Counted from the stretch's first letter, positions 1 to 5,654 are shown. The stretch is 9,462 nucleotides of DNA from Pirellulaceae bacterium (GCA_013002105.1 JABDKS010000848.1:1-9462); one strand, 5' to 3'. The notes: generated by a model not told the origin, from the letters alone. Numbers and translations: made by a program.

Positions 1-304
1 TGCCGTTGACTCTTGTTCCCAAGGCGATCCAATCGGAATAGACCGAGTTGGTAGCGGTCGAGCGCCAAGTGTTTTCCGATTGCATCTGTGTTGCAACGCG
101 TTGCAATTGGCTCTCGGCCAGACGCAACGCACTCATTCGGTCGATCCGATCAATCTCCCCGCGCGTGTTGGCGGTCGATAGCGACAAACCGGCTGTGACG
201 GTTGCCACAATGATCAATGTGGTGAACAGTACGGCAACGTACAAATAGCCTGCGCGACGCGGGGGTCGAACGGCGGTCGGCTGGGAGCGTCTGAAGTGAA
301 TCAT
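1..304 (-). CDS. GspK/PilX-like minor pilin-type protein, C-terminus beyond window (partial)
   Basis: The reading frame is open from an ATG at 304 down to base 1 (101 codons) and leaves the window, so the C-terminus is missing. The N-terminus has a basic stretch (RR at 5-6, RR at 16-17), then A18-G19-Y20 and a hydrophobic segment at about 20-42, followed by a charged, helix-prone region. This is the layout of a pilin-type inner-membrane anchor. If cleavage falls at G19/Y20, the +5 residue is Ala rather than Glu, which fits GspK-type pseudopilins that lack Glu5. That assignment is an inference. The ATG shares one base with the stop of the upstream gene (TGATG at 306-302) and no Shine-Dalgarno is visible, so translation probably depends on re-initiation after the preceding gene. 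A single-pass membrane protein unrelated to pilins is possible, but the neighbourhood favours a pseudopilin or PilX-like protein. Confidence 0.7.
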   Translation of the reverse strand, partial: MIHFRRSQPTAVRPPRRAGYLYVAVLFTTLIIVATVTAGLSLSTANTRGEIDRIDRMSALRLAESQLQRVATQMQSENTWRSTATNSVYSDWIALGTRVNG

Positions 305-1005
305 CAGTAGGTTGGCACCGGTTGGTTACGAAGCGGCGCGATGACTTTAATGTCGCGACCGTCGGTAAAATTCCAATCCAATTGACGGTAGGTCTCATAG
401 GAAACGTCGGCGGTCACGTTGGTCGGGACATCCGAAACCAGGATCGATTGTCGACAAAACATCGGCTCGCCCGAATTGGTCTGAACAGGCGATTGGCAGA
501 TGACAGTGACCACTCGCAACGGAGAGTCAGGAGCGCCCGAGATGGAGATTCCGGTCGCGTTGGAGACCGCCGGAGCCACTTCGACCGTCACCGTCCAGTC
601 GTCGTATCCCTCGATGGCCGACCCATCGCGGTAGGTTGGCGGCGAGATACTGTACCTAGCGTAGTCATCGATGTCGTCAAACGTGGTTCGGTCGTTAACG
701 GATTCATCCGGCTCGATTCCCCAGACGACATTGGCATCGGTATCGCGAAAATTCAATACCGATGTTTCGTCCAGAATCATGCTGGCCAATTCATGGGCGC
801 GGATCGTGGTCCGCGTCTGCGCATTGTCGCGAAACAGATTGGCCGATGCTGTGACACAGACCAACAGAATCGTAGAGATCAAGATCAGCGAAACGAGAAC
901 TTCCAGAAGCGTCACTCCGAGACGTTGTGGTTTGGGAGCCCGCGTCGTTTCTTGCTTGGTCGTCAGGACGCAGCATTGGTATCTGCACAAATCAAGACGA
1001 TACAC
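304..1005 (-). CDS. GspI/PilV-like prepilin (type II secretion or type IV pilus minor pilin)
   Basis: This is a pseudopilin with a type III signal sequence. In the GTG-start numbering the cleavage site is G30/V31 in RLGVTLLEVLVSL, Glu35 is the +5 residue, and a hydrophobic helix runs from about 31 to 56. The following segment (R-x-H-E-L-A-S-x-I-L-D-E) matches the helical region after the anchor in GspI/PilV proteins. The rest is a small beta-rich domain without recognised motifs. I chose GTG at 1005 because a perfect AAGGAGG (1018-1012) lies 6 nt upstream, the same arrangement as in the preceding gene. A competing start is ATG at 1083, with GGAGG at 1096-1092 and 8 nt spacing. It would add 26 residues with atypical codons (AGA, AGG, AGG), giving a leader of over 50 residues, longer than is usual. 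The protein is 233 aa from GTG. The next gene overlaps by one base. It probably works with the other pseudopilins to prime pilus or pseudopilus assembly in the inner membrane. Confidence 0.8.
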   Translation of the reverse strand: MYRLDLCRYQCCVLTTKQETTRAPKPQRLGVTLLEVLVSLILISTILLVCVTASANLFRDNAQTRTTIRAHELASMILDETSVLNFRDTDANVVWGIEPDESVNDRTTFDDIDDYARYSISPPTYRDGSAIEGYDDWTVTVEVAPAVSNATGISISGAPDSPLRVVTVICQSPVQTNSGEPMFCRQSILVSDVPTNVTADVSYETYRQLDWNFTDGRDIKVIAPLRNQPVPTY

Positions 1006-1011
1006 ATTGAA

Positions 1012-1018
1012 CCTCCTT
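1012..1018 (-). promoter_or_regulatory. Strong Shine-Dalgarno AAGGAGG deciding the GTG start at 1005
   Basis: AAGGAGG reads on the minus strand 6 nt before GTG at 1005. The same motif also sits 4 nt before an out-of-frame ATG at 1007 that stops after 14 codons, so only the GTG frame gives a pilin. Confidence 0.65.
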
Positions 1019-1170
1019 GGGGAGGGTTGGAACCGATCTTGCGAGTTTCCTCTGAGAGGTCCATTGGTGTGTGGATCAGGCATGACGATTGCCTCCAATC
1101 GAAATCCCCACCCGGCCGCTCTCGCGGGGGACGTGAAGACGACGTCGATACCAATGCGAGTTATGGTGTC

Positions 1171-2256
1171 TCATGATCCGGTCCCCAATCGCATTCCGAC
1201 ACGAATCCAATCACCCGTGGTTTGTTGCCAAAAGCGGGGCGGGTCGGGTAGGACAGGTGCCGCTCCGTTGCGAAATACGATGCCGACTGAGTTCACGTCA
1301 CCAATGGAGGTGGCTTTGGCCGCGTCGGTGAATGATGCCACACCGAGGGTTTGATTGGGCCAAGGGTTGCCGTTTGCCGCAATGATTTGCAAATTTAAAT
1401 GTTTGGGCAGTGTCGCGCCGTCAGTGGGTTCCTTGGGTTGCGGGTGCGTTTGCGGGGTATCGAACACCGCAGTTCCTTTGTCATCGTCAAACCAATTGGC
1501 CGGGTCAAATTCCGACGCGTTCTCAAACGCAATCATCACCGCGACTGCGTCGGAGGGTTCATTGAACGAGATGATCGCCGGGCCGGGGTTGGACGAGTCG
1601 TAAATGTTGTAAGCGATAAACGATCGCAAGGTGCCCTTGTTTTCTGCATAGATCAGGTTCCAACCACTTGGTCCGATTGAGACACTGCTGGGAGAATTCG
1701 CGGCGATGGCAATGATGACGCCATCCCCGTTCTTGCAGCCGGCGGGAAAGTCGGCAAGAAATGTCGAGACGGTTCCCGGTGCACTCGTCGCGCTGGTGGC
1801 GCGAACACGAACCGATGTGGACTGGGCGATAGACGATGGAGCACTGTAGCCATCGACGGTAAAGCTGTGGCTGGGGGCTTCGCTATCGAGCTGAATGGTT
1901 GGGCCGGCACCGACGGTTCGCGTCAGTCCTTCGACATACGCATCGTAAGTCACGTTTTCGGCCGCGCCGTTGTAGACGTTTGCTTTGGATAGTTGAAAGC
2001 CGTTGCTGAAATTGTCATCGATCGTCGTAGCGTAGCGCAAGTCGGCTGCCACACGATCGCTCAGATCGCGATCCCGCCACGCTCGGCGATCATCGGCTGG
2101 CGATTCCAGCATCGTCGTCGAAATCAGAACCGTTGCCGCCAGGGCGGCCATCAAGATCGTTGACGCGGTCATCGCCGCCACCAATTCGATCAATGTGTAG
2201 GCCGCTCGGTTGCCGCGCGGGTAACCGGTTCGATTTGTGTTCGATGGAGTGTTCAC
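1171..2256 (-). CDS. GspJ/PilW-like prepilin with an inserted beta-rich, tail-fibre-like domain
   Basis: The N-terminus carries a type III (prepilin) signal. In the GTG-start numbering it reads R17-A18-A19/Y20-T-L-I-E24, with the +5 glutamate, followed by a hydrophobic helix from about 20 to 48. The helical stretch after it (RAWRDRDLSDRVAADLRYA) and the position in a pseudopilin run fit GspJ/PilW. The protein is 361 aa, while GspJ proteins are usually about 200. The extra length lies at about residues 135-335 and contains NGDGVIIAIAA, GPSGWNLIYAENKGT, LRSFIAYNIY and AVAVMIAFENA. That spacing resembles a beta-sandwich repeat often seen in phage tail-fibre and adhesin-like proteins; the resemblance is from memory. 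Start choice: GTG at 2256 lies 6 nt after AAGGAGG (2269-2263) and overlaps the upstream stop as GTGA; an upstream extension would lie inside the previous gene. The stop overlaps an ATG (ATGA at 1174-1171) that opens only a 32-codon frame. Confidence 0.8.
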   Translation of the reverse strand: MNTPSNTNRTGYPRGNRAAYTLIELVAAMTASTILMAALAATVLISTTMLESPADDRRAWRDRDLSDRVAADLRYATTIDDNFSNGFQLSKANVYNGAAENVTYDAYVEGLTRTVGAGPTIQLDSEAPSHSFTVDGYSAPSSIAQSTSVRVRATSATSAPGTVSTFLADFPAGCKNGDGVIIAIAANSPSSVSIGPSGWNLIYAENKGTLRSFIAYNIYDSSNPGPAIISFNEPSDAVAVMIAFENASEFDPANWFDDDKGTAVFDTPQTHPQPKEPTDGATLPKHLNLQIIAANGNPWPNQTLGVASFTDAAKATSIGDVNSVGIVFRNGAAPVLPDPPRFWQQTTGDWIRVGMRLGTGS

Positions 2257-2786
2257 GATCCACCTCCTTGAGCCTGGTCTGACTGAGCGACCAACCATTC
2301 CCGCTGACTCATGATCGTCGTCTTGCCGGTACCGGCGGCGACCATCACGTGGTACGTCATGCTTCCCGGCGCGGTGATCGTGACACTGCCGTCTTGCATC
2401 AACGCGGCGCCGACGCGTGGGACGCCTTCGATGTCAAACCAGACGCCGTCGGTGCCGTCAAAGTCGGCGACCAGTTGCAAACTGGGATCAAAGGTTTCTT
2501 GTACATTGACCAAAAGTCTGGTGCCGATGCGATTGGGAAAATCGACGTTGGGACTGCCGTATTGATCACGTTCCTCGTTGCACAGGAACACCGTCAGGTG
2601 CGACTGGTTGATCGCGATGCGACGGACGTAGTCGATGTGTGCAGCAACTTGGATCGCGGCAGCGCGGACTTGGGTTGCACGCATCGTGTCGGAAAAACGT
2701 GGCACAGCGACAGAGGCCAGCAATGCCAAGATCAACATCACGATGGTCACTTCCAGCAGAGTCATAGCGGATCGGCGAAGTCGCAT
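2253..2786 (-). CDS. GspH/FimT-like prepilin, first gene of the visible pseudopilin run
   Basis: This short prepilin (177 aa from ATG, 178 from the adjacent GTG at 2789) has a minimal leader MRLRRSA, cleavage before M8 of MTLLEV, Glu12 as the +5 residue, and a hydrophobic helix at about 8-28 (MLILALLASVAVPRF). The next segment, RAAAIQVAAHIDYVRRIAINQ, is the amphipathic helix typical of GspH/FimT proteins, where residues of the form A-x-x-L/I-x-x-x-R-x-x-A-I recur. The C-terminal half is beta-rich, as expected. The start codons GTG and ATG are adjacent (GTGATG) with only a weak GAG upstream, so the exact start is uncertain by one codon. The gene overlaps the next one by 4 bases. A FimT-like role in a type IV pilus is as plausible as GspH in type II secretion; no GspG-like major pseudopilin is visible in the window. 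Confidence 0.85.
   Translation of the reverse strand: MRLRRSAMTLLEVTIVMLILALLASVAVPRFSDTMRATQVRAAAIQVAAHIDYVRRIAINQSHLTVFLCNEERDQYGSPNVDFPNRIGTRLLVNVQETFDPSLQLVADFDGTDGVWFDIEGVPRVGAALMQDGSVTITAPGSMTYHVMVAAGTGKTTIMSQREWLVAQSDQAQGGGS
2263..2269 (-). promoter_or_regulatory. Shine-Dalgarno AAGGAGG inside the end of the GspH-like gene
   Basis: The motif is embedded in the Gln-Gly-Gly codons near the end of the upstream gene and sits 6 nt before GTG at 2256. It decides that start and indicates coupled translation. Confidence 0.7.
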
Positions 2787-2822
2787 CACGTGGCTCGATC
2801 TCAGGGCTGGAAGATAAACAGA

Positions 2823-2845
2823 ATCGCGGCCCCGACGGCCGCGAT
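2823..2845 (-). promoter_or_regulatory. Perfect 9-bp hairpin in the leader of the pilin run
   Basis: ATCGCGGCC and GGCCGCGAT pair across a 5-nt loop. In the minus direction the stem is followed by a T-rich but interrupted tract (TCTGTTTATCTT), and the first pilin start lies 36 nt further on. It may be a weak terminator or an attenuator stem of the leader. On the plus strand no T-run follows. Confidence 0.4.
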
Positions 2846-2914
2846 GACTATCAAAAATCTACGTCAGAGAATGCCTGCCAGAACCAAGCAATTGCTGCGA
2901 AACTCAAAGAGAAA

Positions 2915-2976
2915 GCGATTGGATAATCCGACTAACCGGACCAATCGCGCAGGCCATGCTCTGGCGGAGCGATTGG
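2915..2976. repeat. Triple 8-bp inverted repeat able to form two mutually exclusive hairpins
   Basis: GCGATTGG (2915-2922), CCAATCGC (2941-2948) and GCGATTGG (2969-2976) alternate. The middle copy can pair with either flank. Hairpin A has the 8-bp stem plus an inner TCCG/CGGA stem (2927-2930 with 2937-2940) around a 6-nt loop, with a 4-nt bulge. Hairpin B has the 8-bp stem plus an inner GCCA/TGGC stem (2953-2956 with 2962-2965) around a 5-nt loop. Both cannot form together. Being symmetric, they could act in either transcript; the likelier one is the leader of the minus-strand pilin run. Confidence 0.45.
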
Positions 2977-3044
2977 GACCGCAACGTCGTGCCAAGTACG
3001 AGCCGAGGGTGGGGCGAGGCGGTCATCACCACCGCGACCAAACC

Positions 3045-3104
3045 TCAGTCCCCCAAGACCTGAGTCGCCATAAGCTGGGTCGCCATATTCTCAATTCTCT
3101 GCAC
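3045..3104 (-). CDS. Possible 19-codon leader peptide or small protein
   Basis: A GTG at 3104 is preceded by AAGGAG (3118-3113) with 8 nt spacing and opens MQRIENMATQLMATQVLGD before TGA. It contains an in-frame 15-bp tandem repeat (MATQL then MATQV; the direct DNA repeat GTCGCCATA at 3064 and 3079 on the plus strand). Within the shared MATQ unit the only difference is a silent third base (ACC/ACT); the fifth codon changes from Leu to Val. No family is recognised. It lies 5' of the alternative hairpins and the pilin genes, so it could be a leader peptide. It could also be chance, as 20 open codons are common. Confidence 0.25.
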   Translation of the reverse strand: MQRIENMATQLMATQVLGD

Positions 3105-3269
3105 AACCGTTTCTCCTTGGCATCGCGATATCGCTTTTGTCCACGTGTCCCATTCGGATTGACGAAGTCGTTGAATTCTCTGCCATGCGCCCGTGTTGCT
3201 CGACAAGGCGCATCGTGCAAAAAAGATTGATTCGTCGAGCCCGAACGAAGTGGGTCGAATCCGTGGGCG

Positions 3270-3275
3270 TACAAT
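3270..3275 (+). promoter_or_regulatory. Possible -10 box TACAAT for the exported-protein gene
   Basis: TACAAT lies 72 nt before the ATG at 3347. No good -35 box is seen at 16-18 nt upstream, so the call is weak. If it is used, transcription would start inside the TTGTCAC repeat cluster. Confidence 0.25.
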
Positions 3276-3320
3276 GACTTGTCACACAATCGGGGGTTGT
3301 CACTCAATTGGGGTTGTCAC
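3271..3320 (+). repeat. Three imperfect direct repeats ending in TTGTCAC
   Basis: The units are ACAATGACTTGTCAC (3271-3285), ACAATCGGGGGTTGTCAC (3286-3303) and TCAATTGGGGTTGTCAC (3304-3320). The shared TTGTCAC cores start at 3279, 3297 and 3314, so the periods are 18 and 17 bp. They end 26 nt before the ATG of the next gene. Near two-helical-turn spacing would suit a protein-binding array or a small tandem duplication in the 5' leader. Confidence 0.45.
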
Positions 3321-3346
3321 CTACTCGCGCATTGGAGAATTACGCC

Positions 3347-3850
3347 ATGTTCAAAAAATCCGTCCCACTCAGTCTTGCAGTCTTGTTTGGTATCGTCCTC
3401 TGTCAGCTTTTGTCCGATCGCCGAATGCAAACGGCACAGGCAATGACAGCACATGGGACAGAAAAGAAGACGATGGCGACCGTGCCGCTGGATGGTGGCA
3501 TGGAAGCGGTCGTGACACTGGATCATGTTACCGGCGACTTGACGGGTTACGTCATGAACCGAGTGACGGGTCAGTTTTTCATCCGCTATCGCCACAATGT
3601 CATCAATGAATTCCCCAAGCACGCCGGATCGTACTTGATGGCAACCGGCGTGGCCGACTTTCGTGGTTTCCAAACCAACAATCGACTCGCCAGTGGAGTC
3701 GTGTATGTTTCGGAAGAAACGTCTGGTCGGGTCGTCGCCTATGGGCTTCCGTGGAATCCCACCTTCGCGACCAGTCGGGCCGTCAATCAAGAACTGCAGT
3801 TCGTCACCTTAGATCAGGCGGCAACGCGATTTACTAACTTGGAACGCTAA
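3347..3850 (+). CDS. Exported or membrane-anchored hypothetical protein
   Basis: I recognise no functional family. The protein is 167 aa from ATG at 3347, chosen because GGAG (3334-3337) lies 9 nt upstream and the protein then opens with a typical signal: KK at 3-4 and a hydrophobic core at about 6-22. A frame extension to a TTG at 3308 would put 13 residues before the signal. A possible signal-peptidase site is T29-A-Q-A32/M33, otherwise the segment is a membrane anchor. There is a Cys at 19, but the residue before it is Leu, so it is not a lipobox. The mature part is about 135 residues and looks beta-rich (MEAVVTLDHVTGDLTGYVMN, GQFFIRYRHN, SGVVYVSEETSGRVVAYGLP). I recall similar short proteins only from Rhodopirellula-like planctomycetes; this needs a search. 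It stands alone: divergent from the pilin run and convergent with dys. A role at the cell envelope is inferred only from the signal. Confidence 0.8.
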   Translation: MFKKSVPLSLAVLFGIVLCQLLSDRRMQTAQAMTAHGTEKKTMATVPLDGGMEAVVTLDHVTGDLTGYVMNRVTGQFFIRYRHNVINEFPKHAGSYLMATGVADFRGFQTNNRLASGVVYVSEETSGRVVAYGLPWNPTFATSRAVNQELQFVTLDQAATRFTNLER

Positions 3851-3950
3851 CGACATGATCAAAGAGAGTCGTGCGAAGAATCCAATGCTGCCCGACCATC
3901 GCGTTGGGTAGCACGATCGGAATCGAAGGGGCGGAGATGGCGTCGGCAAA

Positions 3951-3967
3951 CCAGGGCGTTGCCCTGG
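3951..3967. repeat. Palindrome CCAGGGC-gtt-GCCCTGG, possible dispersed planctomycete repeat
   Basis: A perfect 7-bp inverted repeat with a 3-nt loop lies between the convergent genes. From memory, similar CCAGGGCGTTGCCCTGG-type elements are scattered between genes in planctomycete genomes and create spurious SPGQRPG peptides; this needs a genome search. The 3851-4102 interval has no other supported feature. The palindrome could also help end transcription from either side, but no T-run follows it. Confidence 0.35.
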
Positions 3968-4102
3968 GCTGGGATGTGTCACCCTTCCCATGACGAGCCG
4001 CGGCGTTTTAAAGGTGCGCTTTTGCGTGAGACATTGGTTGTTGGTAATCCGACTTGTAGTCACCGAACGGGTTGTACTCACATATCCATTTTCGGCCCGC
4101 GG

Positions 4103-5170
4103 TTACCAGCCGAGGACGTAGGCGAAGATCAATGGGGCGACGATCGAGGCGTCGCTTTGAATCATGAACTTGGGGGAATCGACGGCCAGTTTTTCCCAGG
4201 TGATCTTTTCGTTGGGGACGGCGCCGCTGTAGCCGCCGTAGCTGGTCACCGCGTCGCTGATTTGGCAGAAGTAGCTCCAAAGCGGAACGTCTTGTTTTAA
4301 ATCTTGACGCAGCAGCGGCACGACGCAGATCGGGAAGTCGCCGGCGATCCCACCACCGACTTGGAAAAATCCCACCGGGCCTTGCGCGGAGGCTTGTAGG
4401 TACCACGCGATCAAGCGTTCCATCTGTGCCGTGCCGGGAACGATCGCGCCGTGATTGGCAATCGACCCATCGTAAACGCGGGCCGCATAGATATTGGCCA
4501 ACGTCGAGTCTTCGAAGCCTGGTGTGAAGACTGGGATGTTGGCGTCTTTAGCTGCAGCGACCCAGCTGTTTTCTCGCGGTACTTGAAAGTGATCGGCAAA
4601 ATCGTCTTCGTCCAATAGGTCGAACATGTACTGACAGGGCATTTGGGATTGTCCTGACGAGGCGCCTGCTTTCCAGCGTTTCATCAGTCGATGTTCGATA
4701 TGCCGCATCACGGTTTCGGGGATGCAGGTATCGGTGACGCGATTGAAACCTCCGTCCAGTAGCGCCTGTTCGTCGTCGGCCGACAGGGCTCGCCAGTTTT
4801 CGACGATGCGATACTCGTCATGGGCCACCAAATTGAAAATGTCTTCTTCTAAGTTGGCCGCCGTGCAGGTGATCGCGTGGACTTTGCCACGGCGGATCAT
4901 TTCGGCCAGCGACCGTCCCAGTTCTCCGGTGCTCATTGCGCCAGCCAGCGTGACCATCATTTGGCCCGCTGGTCTGTCAGAGGCGCTCGATGCATTGTTG
5001 CTGGAGGTCGGAATATTGCCGGCAGGATCGATCAGCTGTCGGTAGGCTCGAGCGGCGGCCAGCGTTTCGCGGGCATTGAAATGGCGGAAATGGGTTTCCA
5101 GGAATTCGGAGACGTTCACGGCAATGGCGAGTGGATGGAATTTTTTGGGTGGCTCAGCCGGTCCGAGCAA
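4103..5170 (-). CDS. Deoxyhypusine synthase family protein (probable polyamine aminobutyltransferase)
   Basis: This is a member of the deoxyhypusine synthase family (355 aa from TTG). In eukaryotes and archaea the enzyme moves the aminobutyl group of spermidine to a lysine of eIF5A using NAD. Bacteria lack eIF5A, so a polyamine product such as homospermidine is a likelier role here (inference). Visible motifs: TLAGAMSTGELG at 74-85, TCTAANLEED at 101-110 followed by IFNLVAHDEY, PVFTPGFEDST at 213-223, GGGIAGDFPI at 272-281, and SYGGYSGAVPNEKITWEKL at 310-328. K327 in the W-x-K context matches the catalytic lysine of human DHS (W-G-K, K329). The C-terminus QSDASIVAPLIFAYVL is typical. No ATG is available near the N-terminus; TTG at 5170 is the first start in frame, GTG at 5119 is an alternative, and neither has a clear Shine-Dalgarno. 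A Ser/Asn-rich segment at about 49-69 (PTSSNNASSASDRP) appears to be an insertion compared with relatives I remember. The gene is divergent from rpoB and appears to be monocistronic in this window. Confidence 0.9.
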   Translation of the reverse strand: MLGPAEPPKKFHPLAIAVNVSEFLETHFRHFNARETLAAARAYRQLIDPAGNIPTSSNNASSASDRPAGQMMVTLAGAMSTGELGRSLAEMIRRGKVHAITCTAANLEEDIFNLVAHDEYRIVENWRALSADDEQALLDGGFNRVTDTCIPETVMRHIEHRLMKRWKAGASSGQSQMPCQYMFDLLDEDDFADHFQVPRENSWVAAAKDANIPVFTPGFEDSTLANIYAARVYDGSIANHGAIVPGTAQMERLIAWYLQASAQGPVGFFQVGGGIAGDFPICVVPLLRQDLKQDVPLWSYFCQISDAVTSYGGYSGAVPNEKITWEKLAVDSPKFMIQSDASIVAPLIFAYVLGW

Positions 5171-5654
5171 CGCAGCGGCAGAGTGTACGGCGGGGAGTAA
5201 AAAGCCGCCCAGGGTTGGTCGGGGACCTGGGCGGAAGCAGAGGTCAAAAAACGGCTAAAAAACTGGTCCCGCGAACCTTTTGGCGACCAATTGGCTCTCA
5301 GTCTGTTCGCAATGGGCGGGCAAAAACGCTATCAGACACGAGAGTTATGGCGGAATGCGGGCCGCAGAGCACAATTCGGGCCAGTTTGTGGCGGTTGCCC
5401 TAGGCACATTTTGGGGGATCTGTTATTTTCTCTCGTTGATCATCGGCCCAATGTTGCACTCCCGTTCTCTTTTGCCCACCCAACCGACCGGCTCACCGCA
5501 CATGCCGCGACGGAATACACGGCGAATTCTTGCTCCCACGCTCGACTTGTTTCGGGCTGACGGTTCGCGCTGAACGTGTCGACATTGCGTCTGACCAAAC
5601 CTGCCCAGACGGGCCCGCAAACTTTTTTGGATTGTCTAGGAGCTTTCTCACACG
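5171..5654. other. Divergent intergenic region between dys-like gene and rpoB
   Basis: These 484 bp must hold the promoters of both flanking genes; no clear -35/-10 pair could be picked in either direction. It contains the hairpin with T-run at 5199-5234, two six-T runs on the minus strand (5262-5257 and 5251-5246), and GCCC-agac-GGGC at 5604-5615 followed by six T in the rpoB leader. The rpoB Shine-Dalgarno TAGGAG is at 5637-5642. Several overlapping short frames cover it on both strands, none with a domain or a good ribosome binding site; no rplL or other ribosomal gene is present. Confidence 0.6.
5199..5234 (-). terminator. Rho-independent terminator or attenuator in the dys leader
   Basis: In the minus direction CCGCCCAGG pairs perfectly with CCTGGGCGG (9 bp, 12-nt loop), followed by C and five T. 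The T-run ends 28 nt before the TTG start at 5170. No minus-strand gene lies just upstream whose transcript it would end, so it is either an attenuator in the dys leader or a stop for an undetected small RNA or antisense transcript from the rpoB side. Confidence 0.55.

Larger units (their letters stand above)
2787..3346. other. Structured intergenic region, no convincing long gene
   Basis: This region of about 560 bp separates the minus-strand pilin run from a plus-strand gene, so it should contain both promoters. Longer open frames across it lack prepilin, domain or codon support and look like chance. What it does hold: a 9-bp hairpin at 2823-2845, a triple inverted repeat at 2915-2976, a minus-strand mini-ORF at 3045-3104, a perfect 10-bp palindrome GCGATATCGC at 3125-3134, and three TTGTCAC repeats at 3271-3320. 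I saw no tRNA or rRNA. Confidence 0.6.

Noticed and set aside
2253..2330. GTGKTT near the end of the GspH-like protein, resembling a Walker A motif
   Set aside because: The required small residue at the first P-loop position is Val, and the protein is a short pilin without any ATPase fold.
2349..3230. A 293-codon plus-strand frame opposite the GspH-like gene and the intergenic region
   Set aside because: It runs antisense to a clear prepilin, has no ribosome binding site and its composition is not protein-like.
3026..3307. A 93-codon minus-strand frame in the intergenic region
   Set aside because: It is rich in Arg, Trp and Cys, has no domain or good ribosome binding site, and overlaps the mini-ORF in another frame.
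3347..3420. Possible lipobox around Cys19 of the exported protein
   Set aside because: The residue before Cys is Leu, not Gly, Ala or Ser, so lipoprotein processing is unlikely.
3809..4081. A 90-codon minus-strand frame between dys and the exported-protein gene
   Set aside because: It overlaps the end of the exported-protein gene, contains the repeat-derived SPGQRPG peptide and looks like translated repeat DNA.
5604..5628. GCCC-agac-GGGC followed by six T as a terminator before rpoB
   Set aside because: The stem is only 4 bp and the T-run is separated from it by about 8 nt, too weak for a rho-independent terminator.
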